A DNA stretch of 12,509 nucleotides from Candidatus Agrococcus pullicola. Its GTDB lineage: Bacteria > Actinomycetota > Actinomycetes > Actinomycetales > Microbacteriaceae. Shown in pieces: positions 1 to 7,094 of this stretch. A program made the translations under genes and the position numbers. The stretch is taken from assembly GCA_019115685.1 (NCBI GenBank), contig DXDC01000321.1, positions 1 to 12,509 on the forward strand. Reading direction: 5' to 3'. The notes beneath the pieces are model-generated. The model saw nothing but the letters and a program-made list of their open reading frames with translations, did not search any database and was not told the origin of the DNA. Positions within the stretch are counted from its first letter, which is position 1; the number at the start of each line of letters is the position of its first letter.

Positions 1-171
1 CGGACACTGCGAGAGGCCATCGCGCGCGTCCCCGTCGATGTCGAGCCGGTCATCATACGTGTCGACGAGGGAGCGAGCCCCGGCATCTCGAAGCTCGGCA
101 CGGTTCCCGCCCTGACGATCGGTGTGCTGGAAGATCTTACGCGCAACATCTCCACGGGGGTGCGCGCATGA
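1..171 (+). CDS. DUF58 domain protein, C-terminal end (partial)
   Basis: This is an open frame of 56 codons that enters from the left edge and stops at TGA 169-171. The readable tail has the look of the end of a DUF58 protein, with the stretches VEPVIIRVDEG and LTIGVLEDL matching the last strand-helix part of the von Willebrand A-like fold that closes this family. DUF58 proteins are usually encoded between a MoxR-type AAA+ ATPase and a membrane transglutaminase-like protein, and act in poorly defined envelope or metal-insertion complexes. The next gene here is exactly such a transglutaminase-like protein, and its ATG overlaps this stop (ATGA, 168-171), which implies translational coupling in one operon. 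Only the last part is visible, so the family call leans partly on context. Confidence 0.6.
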   Translation, partial: RTLREAIARVPVDVEPVIIRVDEGASPGISKLGTVPALTIGVLEDLTRNISTGVRA

Positions 172-2384
172 TATCGGGGCGCCTGGCAGCGGCATCCTTC
201 TACTGCATAGCGCTCGCGGCAGCCACCGCGATGGGCTACAGCATCTACGCGACACCGCAATTCTGGGTGGCCACGGGCGTGACCATGATTGCGGGCGCGC
301 TGCTGGCGGGCGCCGCCTATCTGCGACGCTGGAGCGCTCTGACGCAGGTGGGGCTTACCGTCGCAGTACTGGTCGTGCTGGCGATTCCGCTGGCTGCTCC
401 GAACACGGCGCGCGGTTCCGGTAGCGCATTCGAGACGATCGTGAGTGTGTACACGGCGATCTGGACATCGTGGCGCCGGATCACGACGATCGATCTCCCG
501 GTAGGTACAGACGATGGGCTGCTGATGGCGCCGATCGTGCTCGTGCTCGTCAGCACCGTGCTCGGAGCCGGAATGATCCTGCGCACGAAGCACGGTGAGC
601 TGGCGATGCTCATGCCGCTTTCGGTCATGTTCTGGGCATTGCTGTGGGGTCCGCCCGTTCCCGCACCGTTGCTCTTGACCATCGGTTTCGCGATCGCGGT
701 CGTCGCGTCGGTCGCCTCGTTGCGACAGGCGCGGCGCAGGCGTCGTGCCGATCGCACTGTGTCATCCCTGCCCGTACGACTCGTGTACGGAGCGTTTGCG
801 ACGCTGCTCGCCGTGTCCGTCGGGGTGGGGGCGGCAACCGTCGCGTCGCTGGGGGATCGCGTCGTCCTGCGCGAGCATCCGCCACTTCCACGGGATTCGC
901 TGCAGGCAGCGAGCCCACTCGCCGAATTCCGCAGCAACTTCCAAGATCCGACGCGCGATCAGGTGCTGATGACGGTTACGGGTGTGGAGGATGGCGATCT
1001 TATTTCGATCGCTTCGCTTTCCGTGTACACGGGAGAGGTGTTCGCGGCCGACACAAGCCGACTGATCCGAACGAGCGGCCGCGCGACCGGGGAGCATGCG
1101 GATCGTCAGCTCGGTTTCACGATCCAGGGATACGAAGGCGTGTGGCTGCCGTCGGTCGGGGAGCCGGAGTCCATTGCATTCGCAGGGCCCAGATCATCAG
1201 ACTTGTCGCAGTCGCTGATGATGGCCGATGAAGGTGCGACAACCGTCGCACTGGCCGGGCTGCGGGAGGGGGACGGGTATTCGCTGACCGTCGACTCGCA
1301 AGATGAAACGCCCCCTATCAGCGATCTCGAGCCGGCGGGGTCTGTCGACCGGGGCAACCAGCTGCCGCTGTCCGCGCTCGACTGGATCGCAGCCCGTTCC
1401 ACGATCGACCAGTCGCCGGGGGAGTCGCTGCAACTGCTGATCGATGCGCTCGAAGAGGAGGGATATCTCAGCCACGGTGTGGAAGAAGACGAGCCGCCAT
1501 CCCGCGCAGGGCACTCGAGTTCACGTCTGGATGCGCTGTTCAGCGCTGAGTTCCTGGTCGGTGATCAGGAGCAGTTTGCCGCGGCAGCGGCACTTATGGC
1601 GCGGGAGCTCGGGTTCCCCTCCCGCGTTGCCGTCGGCTTCAAACCCAGTGACGAGGGCACTGTGGACATCTACGGCAGGGACGCGACGGCGTGGGTGGAG
1701 ATCCTCACCGATCACGGCTGGGTGTCTATCGAGGTAGTGCCGGAGAACACCGCACCGCCGGAATCGCAGGACTCGGCCGGACTGCCGTCGACGCAGCCGC
1801 AGCCGCCCGTGCCACCAGCGCTGCCGGAGGGGGGCCAGCCGGACTCTCAGCAGTCGGGTGCGCAACCGAGCCCCGTCACCGATGATGCGACCGCGGATCC
1901 CGTGTGGCTCGCATGGACGCTCCGCGCTCTCGGGCTGCTGATGCTGCTCGCGCTTCCCTTCCTCATCATTGTGCTCATGAAATTCCTGCGCCGCCGCTCG
2001 CGACAGTTCGGAGGGAGCACGCGCGATAGAGCCATCGGCGCGTGGGCGGAATTCACGGATGCGATGATCGATAGGGGAGCAGCCGCAATGGGGGAACGAA
2101 CCCGCCTCGAGTACGCGGAGGGCGACACGAGGGTCGAAGCGTTCGCCCTCGCCGTCGACCGAGCGGTGTTCTCTCGCGAAGAACCTGCCGAAGACCTCGC
2201 ACGCGGGATATGGCGGCAGCGGGATGCGCTGGTGTCCGATCACGACGGCACGAGGTCGTGGTGGCAGCGTGCGCAGCATCGATTCTCCTTGCGTTCACTC
2301 TTCGGCAAGCCGCGTCGACGAGCTGAATCCCACGAGTGGAAGCGCGCTCAACAGGAGGAATCTGTCCACAGCGCCGGCAACTAG
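168..2384 (+). CDS. Membrane-bound transglutaminase-like protein, catalytic triad lost
   Basis: The product is a 738-residue membrane protein. Hydrophobic segments lie near residues 7-25, 28-50, 57-78, 118-138, 145-185 and 208-230. An extracellular region follows to about 575, including a Pro/Gln/Ser-rich linker at about 525-575. One more membrane helix lies at about 579-605, and a charged cytoplasmic tail runs to 738. The transglutaminase-like core is recognisable at 462-522 (GDQEQFAAAAALM, then RVAVGF, then AWVEI, then GWVSIEVVPE). The three catalytic positions of the family (Cys, His, Asp) are Gln467, Thr507 and Glu522 here, so thiol catalysis is not expected; a binding or scaffold role is inferred. 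Actinobacterial relatives next to DUF58 and FtsK-like genes often carry degenerate cores as well. The ATG overlaps the upstream stop by 4 bases, and the next gene starts 38 bases after this stop, so the three genes look like one operon. Confidence 0.85.
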   Translation: MISGRLAAASFYCIALAAATAMGYSIYATPQFWVATGVTMIAGALLAGAAYLRRWSALTQVGLTVAVLVVLAIPLAAPNTARGSGSAFETIVSVYTAIWTSWRRITTIDLPVGTDDGLLMAPIVLVLVSTVLGAGMILRTKHGELAMLMPLSVMFWALLWGPPVPAPLLLTIGFAIAVVASVASLRQARRRRRADRTVSSLPVRLVYGAFATLLAVSVGVGAATVASLGDRVVLREHPPLPRDSLQAASPLAEFRSNFQDPTRDQVLMTVTGVEDGDLISIASLSVYTGEVFAADTSRLIRTSGRATGEHADRQLGFTIQGYEGVWLPSVGEPESIAFAGPRSSDLSQSLMMADEGATTVALAGLREGDGYSLTVDSQDETPPISDLEPAGSVDRGNQLPLSALDWIAARSTIDQSPGESLQLLIDALEEEGYLSHGVEEDEPPSRAGHSSSRLDALFSAEFLVGDQEQFAAAAALMARELGFPSRVAVGFKPSDEGTVDIYGRDATAWVEILTDHGWVSIEVVPENTAPPESQDSAGLPSTQPQPPVPPALPEGGQPDSQQSGAQPSPVTDDATADPVWLAWTLRALGLLMLLALPFLIIVLMKFLRRRSRQFGGSTRDRAIGAWAEFTDAMIDRGAAAMGERTRLEYAEGDTRVEAFALAVDRAVFSREEPAEDLARGIWRQRDALVSDHDGTRSWWQRAQHRFSLRSLFGKPRRRAESHEWKRAQQEESVHSAGN

Positions 2385-2422
2385 CCCCAATGATGCGTGC
2401 GCGTTTCGGGTGGAGTAGGTGC

Positions 2423-5062
2423 ATGTCTTCGCGTCTTGCACTTCCAGGGCCGCCGCAGCAGCCCGGACCGGCCTCGTTCCCCATATTCGCATCCCTTGCG
2501 CCCGTTATCGGCGCGCTCGTGCTCTTCGCTTTCATGCAAACTCCCTACGTGCTCCTCTTTGCTGTTCTCGGCCCTGTCATAGCGGTCGCGAGCATGATCG
2601 ATCGACGGATCGGCGCATCGAAACTGCGTCGACGGGAAGCCGCGCGGTTCGAGGAAGAAGCCGAACTGCTGCGGGTCAGAGTTCGGCAGCAGACGAACCG
2701 AGCCATGGATGAACTGCGCGCACGCCGACCGGATGCCCGCGAGCTCGGGCAGCGCGATGCGCGTCACCCGAACCGCTGGCGGTGGCGAGAGGGCGAGCTG
2801 CCCGTCGTGCTCGGCCGCGGCGACTGCCCTACGGGCCTCACGCTCGACGAACCGCCCGAGCCGCGCGGCGTCGTGCGAGAACTCTTCGACGAGCTCGCGC
2901 CAGTCGCAGCCGTCGGGACCGGACCCGTCTGCGTCGATGCCCGAACGGGAATCGGCTTGTACGGCCCGCATCTGGTCGCAATGGGGCTTGCAAGAACCGC
3001 AATCGTGCAGGTGCTCGATGCCGTCTCGCCTGAACAGGCAACCGTCATCGTCGAAGGGGGTGAGCACCTGCACTGGGTGCGCGAGACACCGCACAACGTC
3101 CGCTTCACGGAACGGGACGCCGTGCACTGCATCGTGCGCGTGCTTTCGGATCGCGGTGACAGCACCATCGCAGTCGCCCCTGAACCGGATGAGCTGCCGC
3201 GCGAGTGCGGGCTGCGCATCCTGGCCTCCGCCGCCGAGATCGAGGTAGCCGGTGTCTCGACCGTACCGCGCTGCATCGGGCAGCACGAAGCTGTGGCGCA
3301 CCTGAGGCGATTGCGTGAGTCAGCGGCCGCCAGCGGATTCGTGACGGCTGGTACGCTCCCGGAGCATGTCGCGCTCGAAACTCTGCCGCAGAGCACGTCG
3401 GGAGGGCTTGCGGCCACCTTCCTCGCGGCCAGCGAACCCGTGACGGTCGATCTCGTGGCCGATGGTCCGCACGCGGTCGTGGGAGGAACGACCGGCAGCG
3501 GTAAGAGCGAACTGCTGGTCTCCTGGGTGACGTCGCTCGCGATCGGCTATACGAGCGAGGAACTCAATGTCCTGCTCGTCGATTTCAAAGGCGGTGCCTC
3601 GTTCGGGGAGTTGCAGCGTTTGCGGCACTGCGTCGGACTCATGACCGATCTCGACGAAGCGGGCGCAGTGCGCGCTATCGAAAGCCTCAGAGCCGAGCTG
3701 CGGTTCCGTGAGCACACGCTCGCGGAGCTCGGCGTCCGCTCTATCGATGAGACCGATGCGCTTCCGCGGCTGGTTGTCGTCGTGGACGAGTTCGCGGCGA
3801 TGCTGCAGGAGTTGCCGGACTTGCACAAGCTCTTCGTGGACATTGCGGCGCGGGGCAGGAGCCTCGGAGTGCACCTGATCCTGTGCACGCAGCGACCGGC
3901 GGATGCGGTTCGCGACGCCCTCATGACGAATTGCGGGCTGCGCCTGTGCTTGCGGGTCAACGACGAACCCGACTCGGTCGCAGTCGTGGGCGCTCCCGAC
4001 GCAGCCCACTTTGACCTCGCGCACCGCGGTCGCTGCGCCGTCCGCATTTCCGGGAGTGCCCGCATTATCGCGCAGACGGCGCTCGCGGAGGAAGAGCATA
4101 TACGGCAGACCGTGCAGCGCTCCCTCGCGGGACCGAAGCCGCGGCACCCCTACTTGCCGCCCCTCCCGGAGAGCATCGCACCCGAGAGCGTAACGGCCGT
4201 TGCCGAGCCGGGGGCGGTCATCTTCGCATACGCCGACCGGCCCGCGATGCAGCGGCGAGACGCCGTGCGCTGGCATCCGCGGAACGGCAGCGTCTTCATC
4301 GTGGGGTCGTCGGCCAGCGGGAAATCTACGGCCGCGCGGCGATTCTGCAACGCCGAGGGGGCGATCCTCATCGATGAGCTGGAGGCGCTCTGGGATGCCG
4401 TCGACTCGCCGCCCGATGCCCGGGTGATCGTCATTGACGACCTCGACATGCTGTTGATGCAGGCAGGGGACGAACATGCGCACGAAATATCCAGAGGTCT
4501 GCAGCAACGGATGAGGGAGGCCGGAGCACGCGGTGTAGCCTTCGTGCTTACGGCGAGACGGGTCGGCGGACCGCTCACCGCCATCGCCGCGCTTGTCGAG
4601 CACACTGTCGTCATGAGGATGCCGACGAAGCAGGAGCACCTGCTTGCGGGAGCTACGGCTCCTCACGTGCCGGAGCTCCCTGCCGGCGGTGGCTGGCTCG
4701 GCGATGACCGCGTGCAGTTCGTGCTTCCCGAGGGCGATCCGCCGTCGCTCGCCGCGCGTTACGAACCGTTGCCGCCCGGGCCACTAGCGGTAGTCGCAGG
4801 GCGGCCGGAGCAGCTACCGGCTGATCTCAGGAAGGGCGTTGAGCCGGGGCAGCAGGGAGAGCTCATCGTCGGAACGCCGGCGCAGTGGGAGAGCGCTTGG
4901 GGATCACTCGAGGCCGCGCTCAGCGAGCGGCCCGTTGCGCTGCTGGACACAGCGGATCGGCAGCTGCGTTCGCTCCTGCGAGGAGCTGTGCAACTGCCGA
5001 TCTGCTCTGGTCCCGGGCGTTGGCTCGTTGCGAACGGCCGCGCATCCCGGTTGCGGATGTGA
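2423..5062 (+). CDS. EssC/EccC-like FtsK/SpoIIIE membrane ATPase
   Basis: The product is a 879-residue ATPase of the FtsK/SpoIIIE family, of the type that powers type VII (ESX/WXG100) secretion. Two membrane helices lie near the N terminus (about 20-38 and 42-59), followed by a cytoplasmic domain and two P-loop domains. Domain 1 has Walker A GTTGSGKS at 355-362 (Lys361), Walker B VVVVDEF with Asp455-Glu456, and the ILCTQRPADAV element that follows it in this family. Domain 2 has Walker A GSSASGKS at 628-635 (Lys634) and Walker B VIVIDD with Asp672-Asp673. EssC proteins usually have FHA domains and three ATPase domains; this one has no FHA domain and the last about 120 residues look too short for a third ATPase. 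I chose ATG 2423 because GGAG lies 7 bases upstream and the protein then begins in the usual Pro-rich segment before the helices. An in-frame ATG at 2336 would add 29 residues and overlap the upstream gene by 49 bases. It is the last gene of its operon. Confidence 0.85.
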   Translation: MSSRLALPGPPQQPGPASFPIFASLAPVIGALVLFAFMQTPYVLLFAVLGPVIAVASMIDRRIGASKLRRREAARFEEEAELLRVRVRQQTNRAMDELRARRPDARELGQRDARHPNRWRWREGELPVVLGRGDCPTGLTLDEPPEPRGVVRELFDELAPVAAVGTGPVCVDARTGIGLYGPHLVAMGLARTAIVQVLDAVSPEQATVIVEGGEHLHWVRETPHNVRFTERDAVHCIVRVLSDRGDSTIAVAPEPDELPRECGLRILASAAEIEVAGVSTVPRCIGQHEAVAHLRRLRESAAASGFVTAGTLPEHVALETLPQSTSGGLAATFLAASEPVTVDLVADGPHAVVGGTTGSGKSELLVSWVTSLAIGYTSEELNVLLVDFKGGASFGELQRLRHCVGLMTDLDEAGAVRAIESLRAELRFREHTLAELGVRSIDETDALPRLVVVVDEFAAMLQELPDLHKLFVDIAARGRSLGVHLILCTQRPADAVRDALMTNCGLRLCLRVNDEPDSVAVVGAPDAAHFDLAHRGRCAVRISGSARIIAQTALAEEEHIRQTVQRSLAGPKPRHPYLPPLPESIAPESVTAVAEPGAVIFAYADRPAMQRRDAVRWHPRNGSVFIVGSSASGKSTAARRFCNAEGAILIDELEALWDAVDSPPDARVIVIDDLDMLLMQAGDEHAHEISRGLQQRMREAGARGVAFVLTARRVGGPLTAIAALVEHTVVMRMPTKQEHLLAGATAPHVPELPAGGGWLGDDRVQFVLPEGDPPSLAARYEPLPPGPLAVVAGRPEQLPADLRKGVEPGQQGELIVGTPAQWESAWGSLEAALSERPVALLDTADRQLRSLLRGAVQLPICSGPGRWLVANGRASRLRM

Positions 5063-5074
5063 AGTTATTTGCCG

Positions 5075-5100
5075 CTTCGACGCGCAATTGTGCGTCGAGG
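5075..5100. terminator. Hairpin between convergent genes, candidate bidirectional terminator
   Basis: An inverted repeat with an AATT loop (5086-5089) has a continuous stem of 9 pairs (5077-5085 with 5090-5098), extendable by two more pairs (5075-5076 with 5099-5100); two of the eleven pairs are G-T. It occupies most of the 45-base gap between two convergent stop codons. Neither side has a strong T-run, so it is not a textbook intrinsic terminator, but position and symmetry suit termination in both directions. Confidence 0.5.
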
Positions 5101-5107
5101 AGACGGT

Positions 5108-6433
5108 TTAGGAGTTCAGGACGGTGGCAAACGCCGCGTCGATGACGTCCATGCCCTCTTCCAGCTGTTCGTTCGTGATGATGAGCGAGGGGAGGAACCG
5201 GAGGACGTTGCCGTCGGCGCCGGCTGTGAGAGCCATGACACCGTTGCGTCCGGCCTCTGCGGCGAAGGGCCCAGCGGCGACCGGCTCGCCGTCGGCGTCG
5301 ATGAGCTCGACGCCGATCATGGCGCCACGACCGCGTACCTCTGCGATAACCGAGTACTTGTCCTGCATTTCGCGCAGACGGCGAACCAGTGCCTCTTCGA
5401 TGCGCTTGGCCTCCGAGTCGAGGTCGAGAGACTTGACCTGCTCGAGCACCGCGATTGCTGCAGCGCACGAAACGGGGTTGCCGCCGAATGTGCCGCCGAC
5501 ACCGTTGAGGTGCATCGCGTCCAAGATCTCCGCGCGGCCGGTTACGGCGGCAAGCGGCATACCGCCCGCGATGCCCTTCGCGGTCAGGACGACGTCGGGG
5601 GTCCAGCCGAGGAGTTCCGATGCGTAGGTGGCACCGGTACGGCTCACGCCCGACTGAATCTCGTCGGCGATCATGACGACGCCGTTCTTGGTGCACCACT
5701 CCTGCAGCGCGGGAAGGTAGCCGTCGGCGGGAACGATGAATCCGCCCTCGCCCTGGATGGGCTCGACGACGAGGCAGGCGAGGTCCTCTACTCCGACGTG
5801 CTTCTCCAGGTACCACTGCGTGCGCTTCGCAGCCGCGGCGCCGTCGAGTCCGTCGTGCAGCGGGTAGGAGTTCGGTGCGTGGAACACATCCGAGACGGTC
5901 GGTCCCTGGCCGTTCGCGTACGGAGCGATCTTGAAGTTCATCGTCCCGGTGAGCGCGGTACGGCCGTGGTAACCGTGGTCGAGGACGGCGACGCCGCGAC
6001 GACCCGTGTACTTGCGAGCGAACTTGACGCCGTTCTCGACTGCCTCGGCGCCAGAGTTGACGAAGATCGTCTTCTTCTTGTGGTCACCGGGTGTCAGCTC
6101 GTTCAGCAGCTCGGCGGCGCGCACGTAGGGCTCGTACGGGGTCTGTCCGACCAGCGAGTGGGTCAGTCGGCCGACCTGCTCGCGGACTGCGGCGACGACG
6201 GCCTCGTTCGTGTGACCGATCGTGGTCACGCCGATGCCGCAGCCGAGGTCGATGAACGTGTTGCCGTCTACGTCGGTGAAGGTAGCCCCATTGGCCGATT
6301 CGATGAAGACGGGCAGGTTCGAAGGAATGGCGGTCGACACTGCCTCGGCCTTGCGCTCGAGCATCTGCTTGCTCTTCGGGCCGGGGATCTCCGTGACGAC
6401 CGAACGGACGGTGGTTTGTGCGGTGTCAGTCAT
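5108..6433 (-). CDS. gabT: 4-aminobutyrate aminotransferase (class III, PLP-dependent)
   Basis: This 441-residue protein is a class III aminotransferase that moves the amino group of 4-aminobutyrate to 2-oxoglutarate, giving succinate semialdehyde and glutamate in the cytoplasm. Visible family marks are the cofactor-phosphate segment NSGAEAVENG (126-135), the aromatic stacking motif GYHGRT (154-159), the PLP-pyridine Asp257 in IADEIQSG, and the Schiff-base Lys286 in TAKGIAGGMP. Length is normal for GabT, and the GPKS near residue 18 fits the 4-aminobutyrate branch. Related class III enzymes for ornithine or beta-alanine cannot be fully excluded. No gabD (succinate semialdehyde dehydrogenase) or GABA permease gene is adjacent, so the gene stands alone. 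There is no Shine-Dalgarno sequence; a TACAGT box ends 7 bases before the ATG, suggesting a leaderless transcript. Confidence 0.9.
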   Translation of the reverse strand: MTDTAQTTVRSVVTEIPGPKSKQMLERKAEAVSTAIPSNLPVFIESANGATFTDVDGNTFIDLGCGIGVTTIGHTNEAVVAAVREQVGRLTHSLVGQTPYEPYVRAAELLNELTPGDHKKKTIFVNSGAEAVENGVKFARKYTGRRGVAVLDHGYHGRTALTGTMNFKIAPYANGQGPTVSDVFHAPNSYPLHDGLDGAAAAKRTQWYLEKHVGVEDLACLVVEPIQGEGGFIVPADGYLPALQEWCTKNGVVMIADEIQSGVSRTGATYASELLGWTPDVVLTAKGIAGGMPLAAVTGRAEILDAMHLNGVGGTFGGNPVSCAAAIAVLEQVKSLDLDSEAKRIEEALVRRLREMQDKYSVIAEVRGRGAMIGVELIDADGEPVAAGPFAAEAGRNGVMALTAGADGNVLRFLPSLIITNEQLEEGMDVIDAAFATVLNS

Positions 6434-6440
6434 ACGTCAG

Positions 6441-6446
6441 ACTGTA
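6441..6446 (-). promoter_or_regulatory. Candidate -10 box of a leaderless gabT promoter
   Basis: Read on the minus strand the hexamer is TACAGT, matching the actinobacterial TANNNT -10 pattern, and 7 bases (6440-6434) separate it from the gabT ATG. Transcription would therefore start at or next to the first codon. No GGAGG-like ribosome site is present in this gap. The -35 region is weak, which fits regulation by an activator or repressor; this last point is inference. Confidence 0.5.
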
Positions 6447-6452
6447 CATGCT

Positions 6453-6462
6453 GGAACGTTCC
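6453..6462. promoter_or_regulatory. 10-base palindrome in the gabT promoter (candidate operator)
   Basis: GGAACGTTCC is a perfect palindrome lying just upstream of the gabT -10 box, inside the expected -10/-35 spacer. A repressor bound here would block the promoter. The CG centre resembles LacI-type operators, but no regulator gene lies next to it in the window, so the binding protein is unknown. Confidence 0.4.
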
Positions 6463-6472
6463 GGCACTAGTC

Positions 6473-6512
6473 GAACACACGAGATTCTTCTGTCGATTTT
6501 TCCCGCGTGTTC
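6473..6512. repeat. Inverted repeat pair in the gabT-osmC intergenic region
   Basis: GAACACACG (6473-6481) and CGCGTGTTC (6504-6512) are inverted copies that match at 8 of 9 positions, with 22 bases between them. They lie in the gap between the divergent gabT and OsmC-family genes. They could be paired regulator half-sites or chance; there is no independent support. Confidence 0.25.
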
Positions 6513-6608
6513 CGCGGGGGACAAAAATGTCGGTCTATACGAAGAGCCAGCTGCTATACGTGGTTCGCCGCTCACACAGACCAACTTTTGGCCCCTGGGC
6601 GGGGCGGA

Positions 6609-6614
6609 TACGCT
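6609..6614 (+). promoter_or_regulatory. Candidate -10 box of a leaderless osmC-dxr promoter
   Basis: TACGCT fits TANNNT and ends 6 bases before the GTG at 6621, so the message would begin at the start codon. The intervening GGTGGG could pass for a ribosome site but would touch the start codon, too close for normal Shine-Dalgarno use. A weak TTGG-containing -35 candidate lies around 6588-6593. Confidence 0.45.
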
Positions 6615-6620
6615 GGTGGG

Positions 6621-7094
6621 GTGCTGACCCAACACGATTTCGCCGTTGCCGTCGAGTGGACGGGCGATCGCGGTACGGGCACCACCGGCTACCGAGACTT
6701 CGATCGCGGGCACGTTATCCGCGTGGATGGACTGCCGGAGATCCAGGCGTCGGCAGACAGGGCCTTTCACGGCGACGCGTCGAAACACAACCCGGAGCAG
6801 TTGCTGCTGGCCGCGCTGAGCGGCTGCCACATGATGAGCTATCTCTTCCACGCGGTGCGCGCGGGGATCGTCGTCACCGGCTACGAGGACGACGCGAGTG
6901 CCGTGCTGGCGCGAGAGGGAACGGGCGGCAAACTCGTCGGTGCGACGCTGCGGCCGAGGGTGCGCCTTTCGGCGGGAGATGATGCAACCGCTCTGCGCAT
7001 CCACGATGACGCGCATCGCGACTGCTTCATTGCGAACAGCATCGCTTTCCCCGTCACGATCGAACCGACCGTCGTGCGCGAAGAAGCAGCATGA
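6621..7094 (+). CDS. OsmC/Ohr-family peroxiredoxin-like protein
   Basis: This 157-residue protein belongs to the OsmC/Ohr family, small cytoplasmic thiol peroxidases that reduce organic hydroperoxides. The two family cysteines are present: Cys69 in the central-helix motif [10 protein letters not shown] and Cys135 in DCFIANSI. The run [15 protein letters not shown] is the usual helix signature, and [13 protein letters not shown] is typical of the actinobacterial OsmC subgroup rather than classical Ohr. GTG 6621 was chosen because the homologous part begins right after it and a -10 box lies 6 bases upstream. An in-frame GTG at 6507 would add a 38-residue extension of unlikely composition. The stop overlaps the dxr ATG (ATGA 7091-7094), so the two genes are translationally coupled. 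The physiological substrate is not readable from sequence. Confidence 0.88.
   Translation: MLTQHDFAVAVEWTGDRGTGTTGYRDFDRGHVIRVDGLPEIQASADRAFHGDASKHNPEQLLLAALSGCHMMSYLFHAVRAGIVVTGYEDDASAVLAREGTGGKLVGATLRPRVRLSAGDDATALRIHDDAHRDCFIANSIAFPVTIEPTVVREEAA

Noticed and set aside
1521..2279. 252-codon open frame on the minus strand
   Set aside because: It is antisense to the transglutaminase-like gene, with the Arg-rich composition of a shadow frame and no start context.
2353..2358. Strong AGGAGG ribosome-site-like sequence near the end of the transglutaminase-like gene
   Set aside because: No ATG, GTG or TTG follows at a useful distance, and the ATPase start is about 65 bases downstream. It is probably chance in coding sequence.
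2336..2422. Upstream ATG start for the EssC-like ATPase
   Set aside because: It would overlap the previous gene by 49 bases and add a Cys/Arg-rich segment unlike the family. ATG 2423 has GGAG at a good distance and begins right before the usual Pro-rich N terminus.
3320..4666. 448-codon open frame on the minus strand
   Set aside because: It lies fully antisense to the EssC-like ATPase, whose Walker motifs and domain order are unmistakable. The antisense product is rich in Arg and His with no recognisable domain, a common shadow in high-GC DNA.
6507..6620. Extended N terminus for the OsmC-family protein from GTG 6507
   Set aside because: The extra residues do not resemble any OsmC start, and the segment contains the promoter and inverted-repeat sequences.
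5069..6982. 637-codon open frame on the plus strand
   Set aside because: It is antisense to gabT and runs across the divergent promoter region into the OsmC-family gene in a different frame. It shows no family features; gabT has every catalytic motif.
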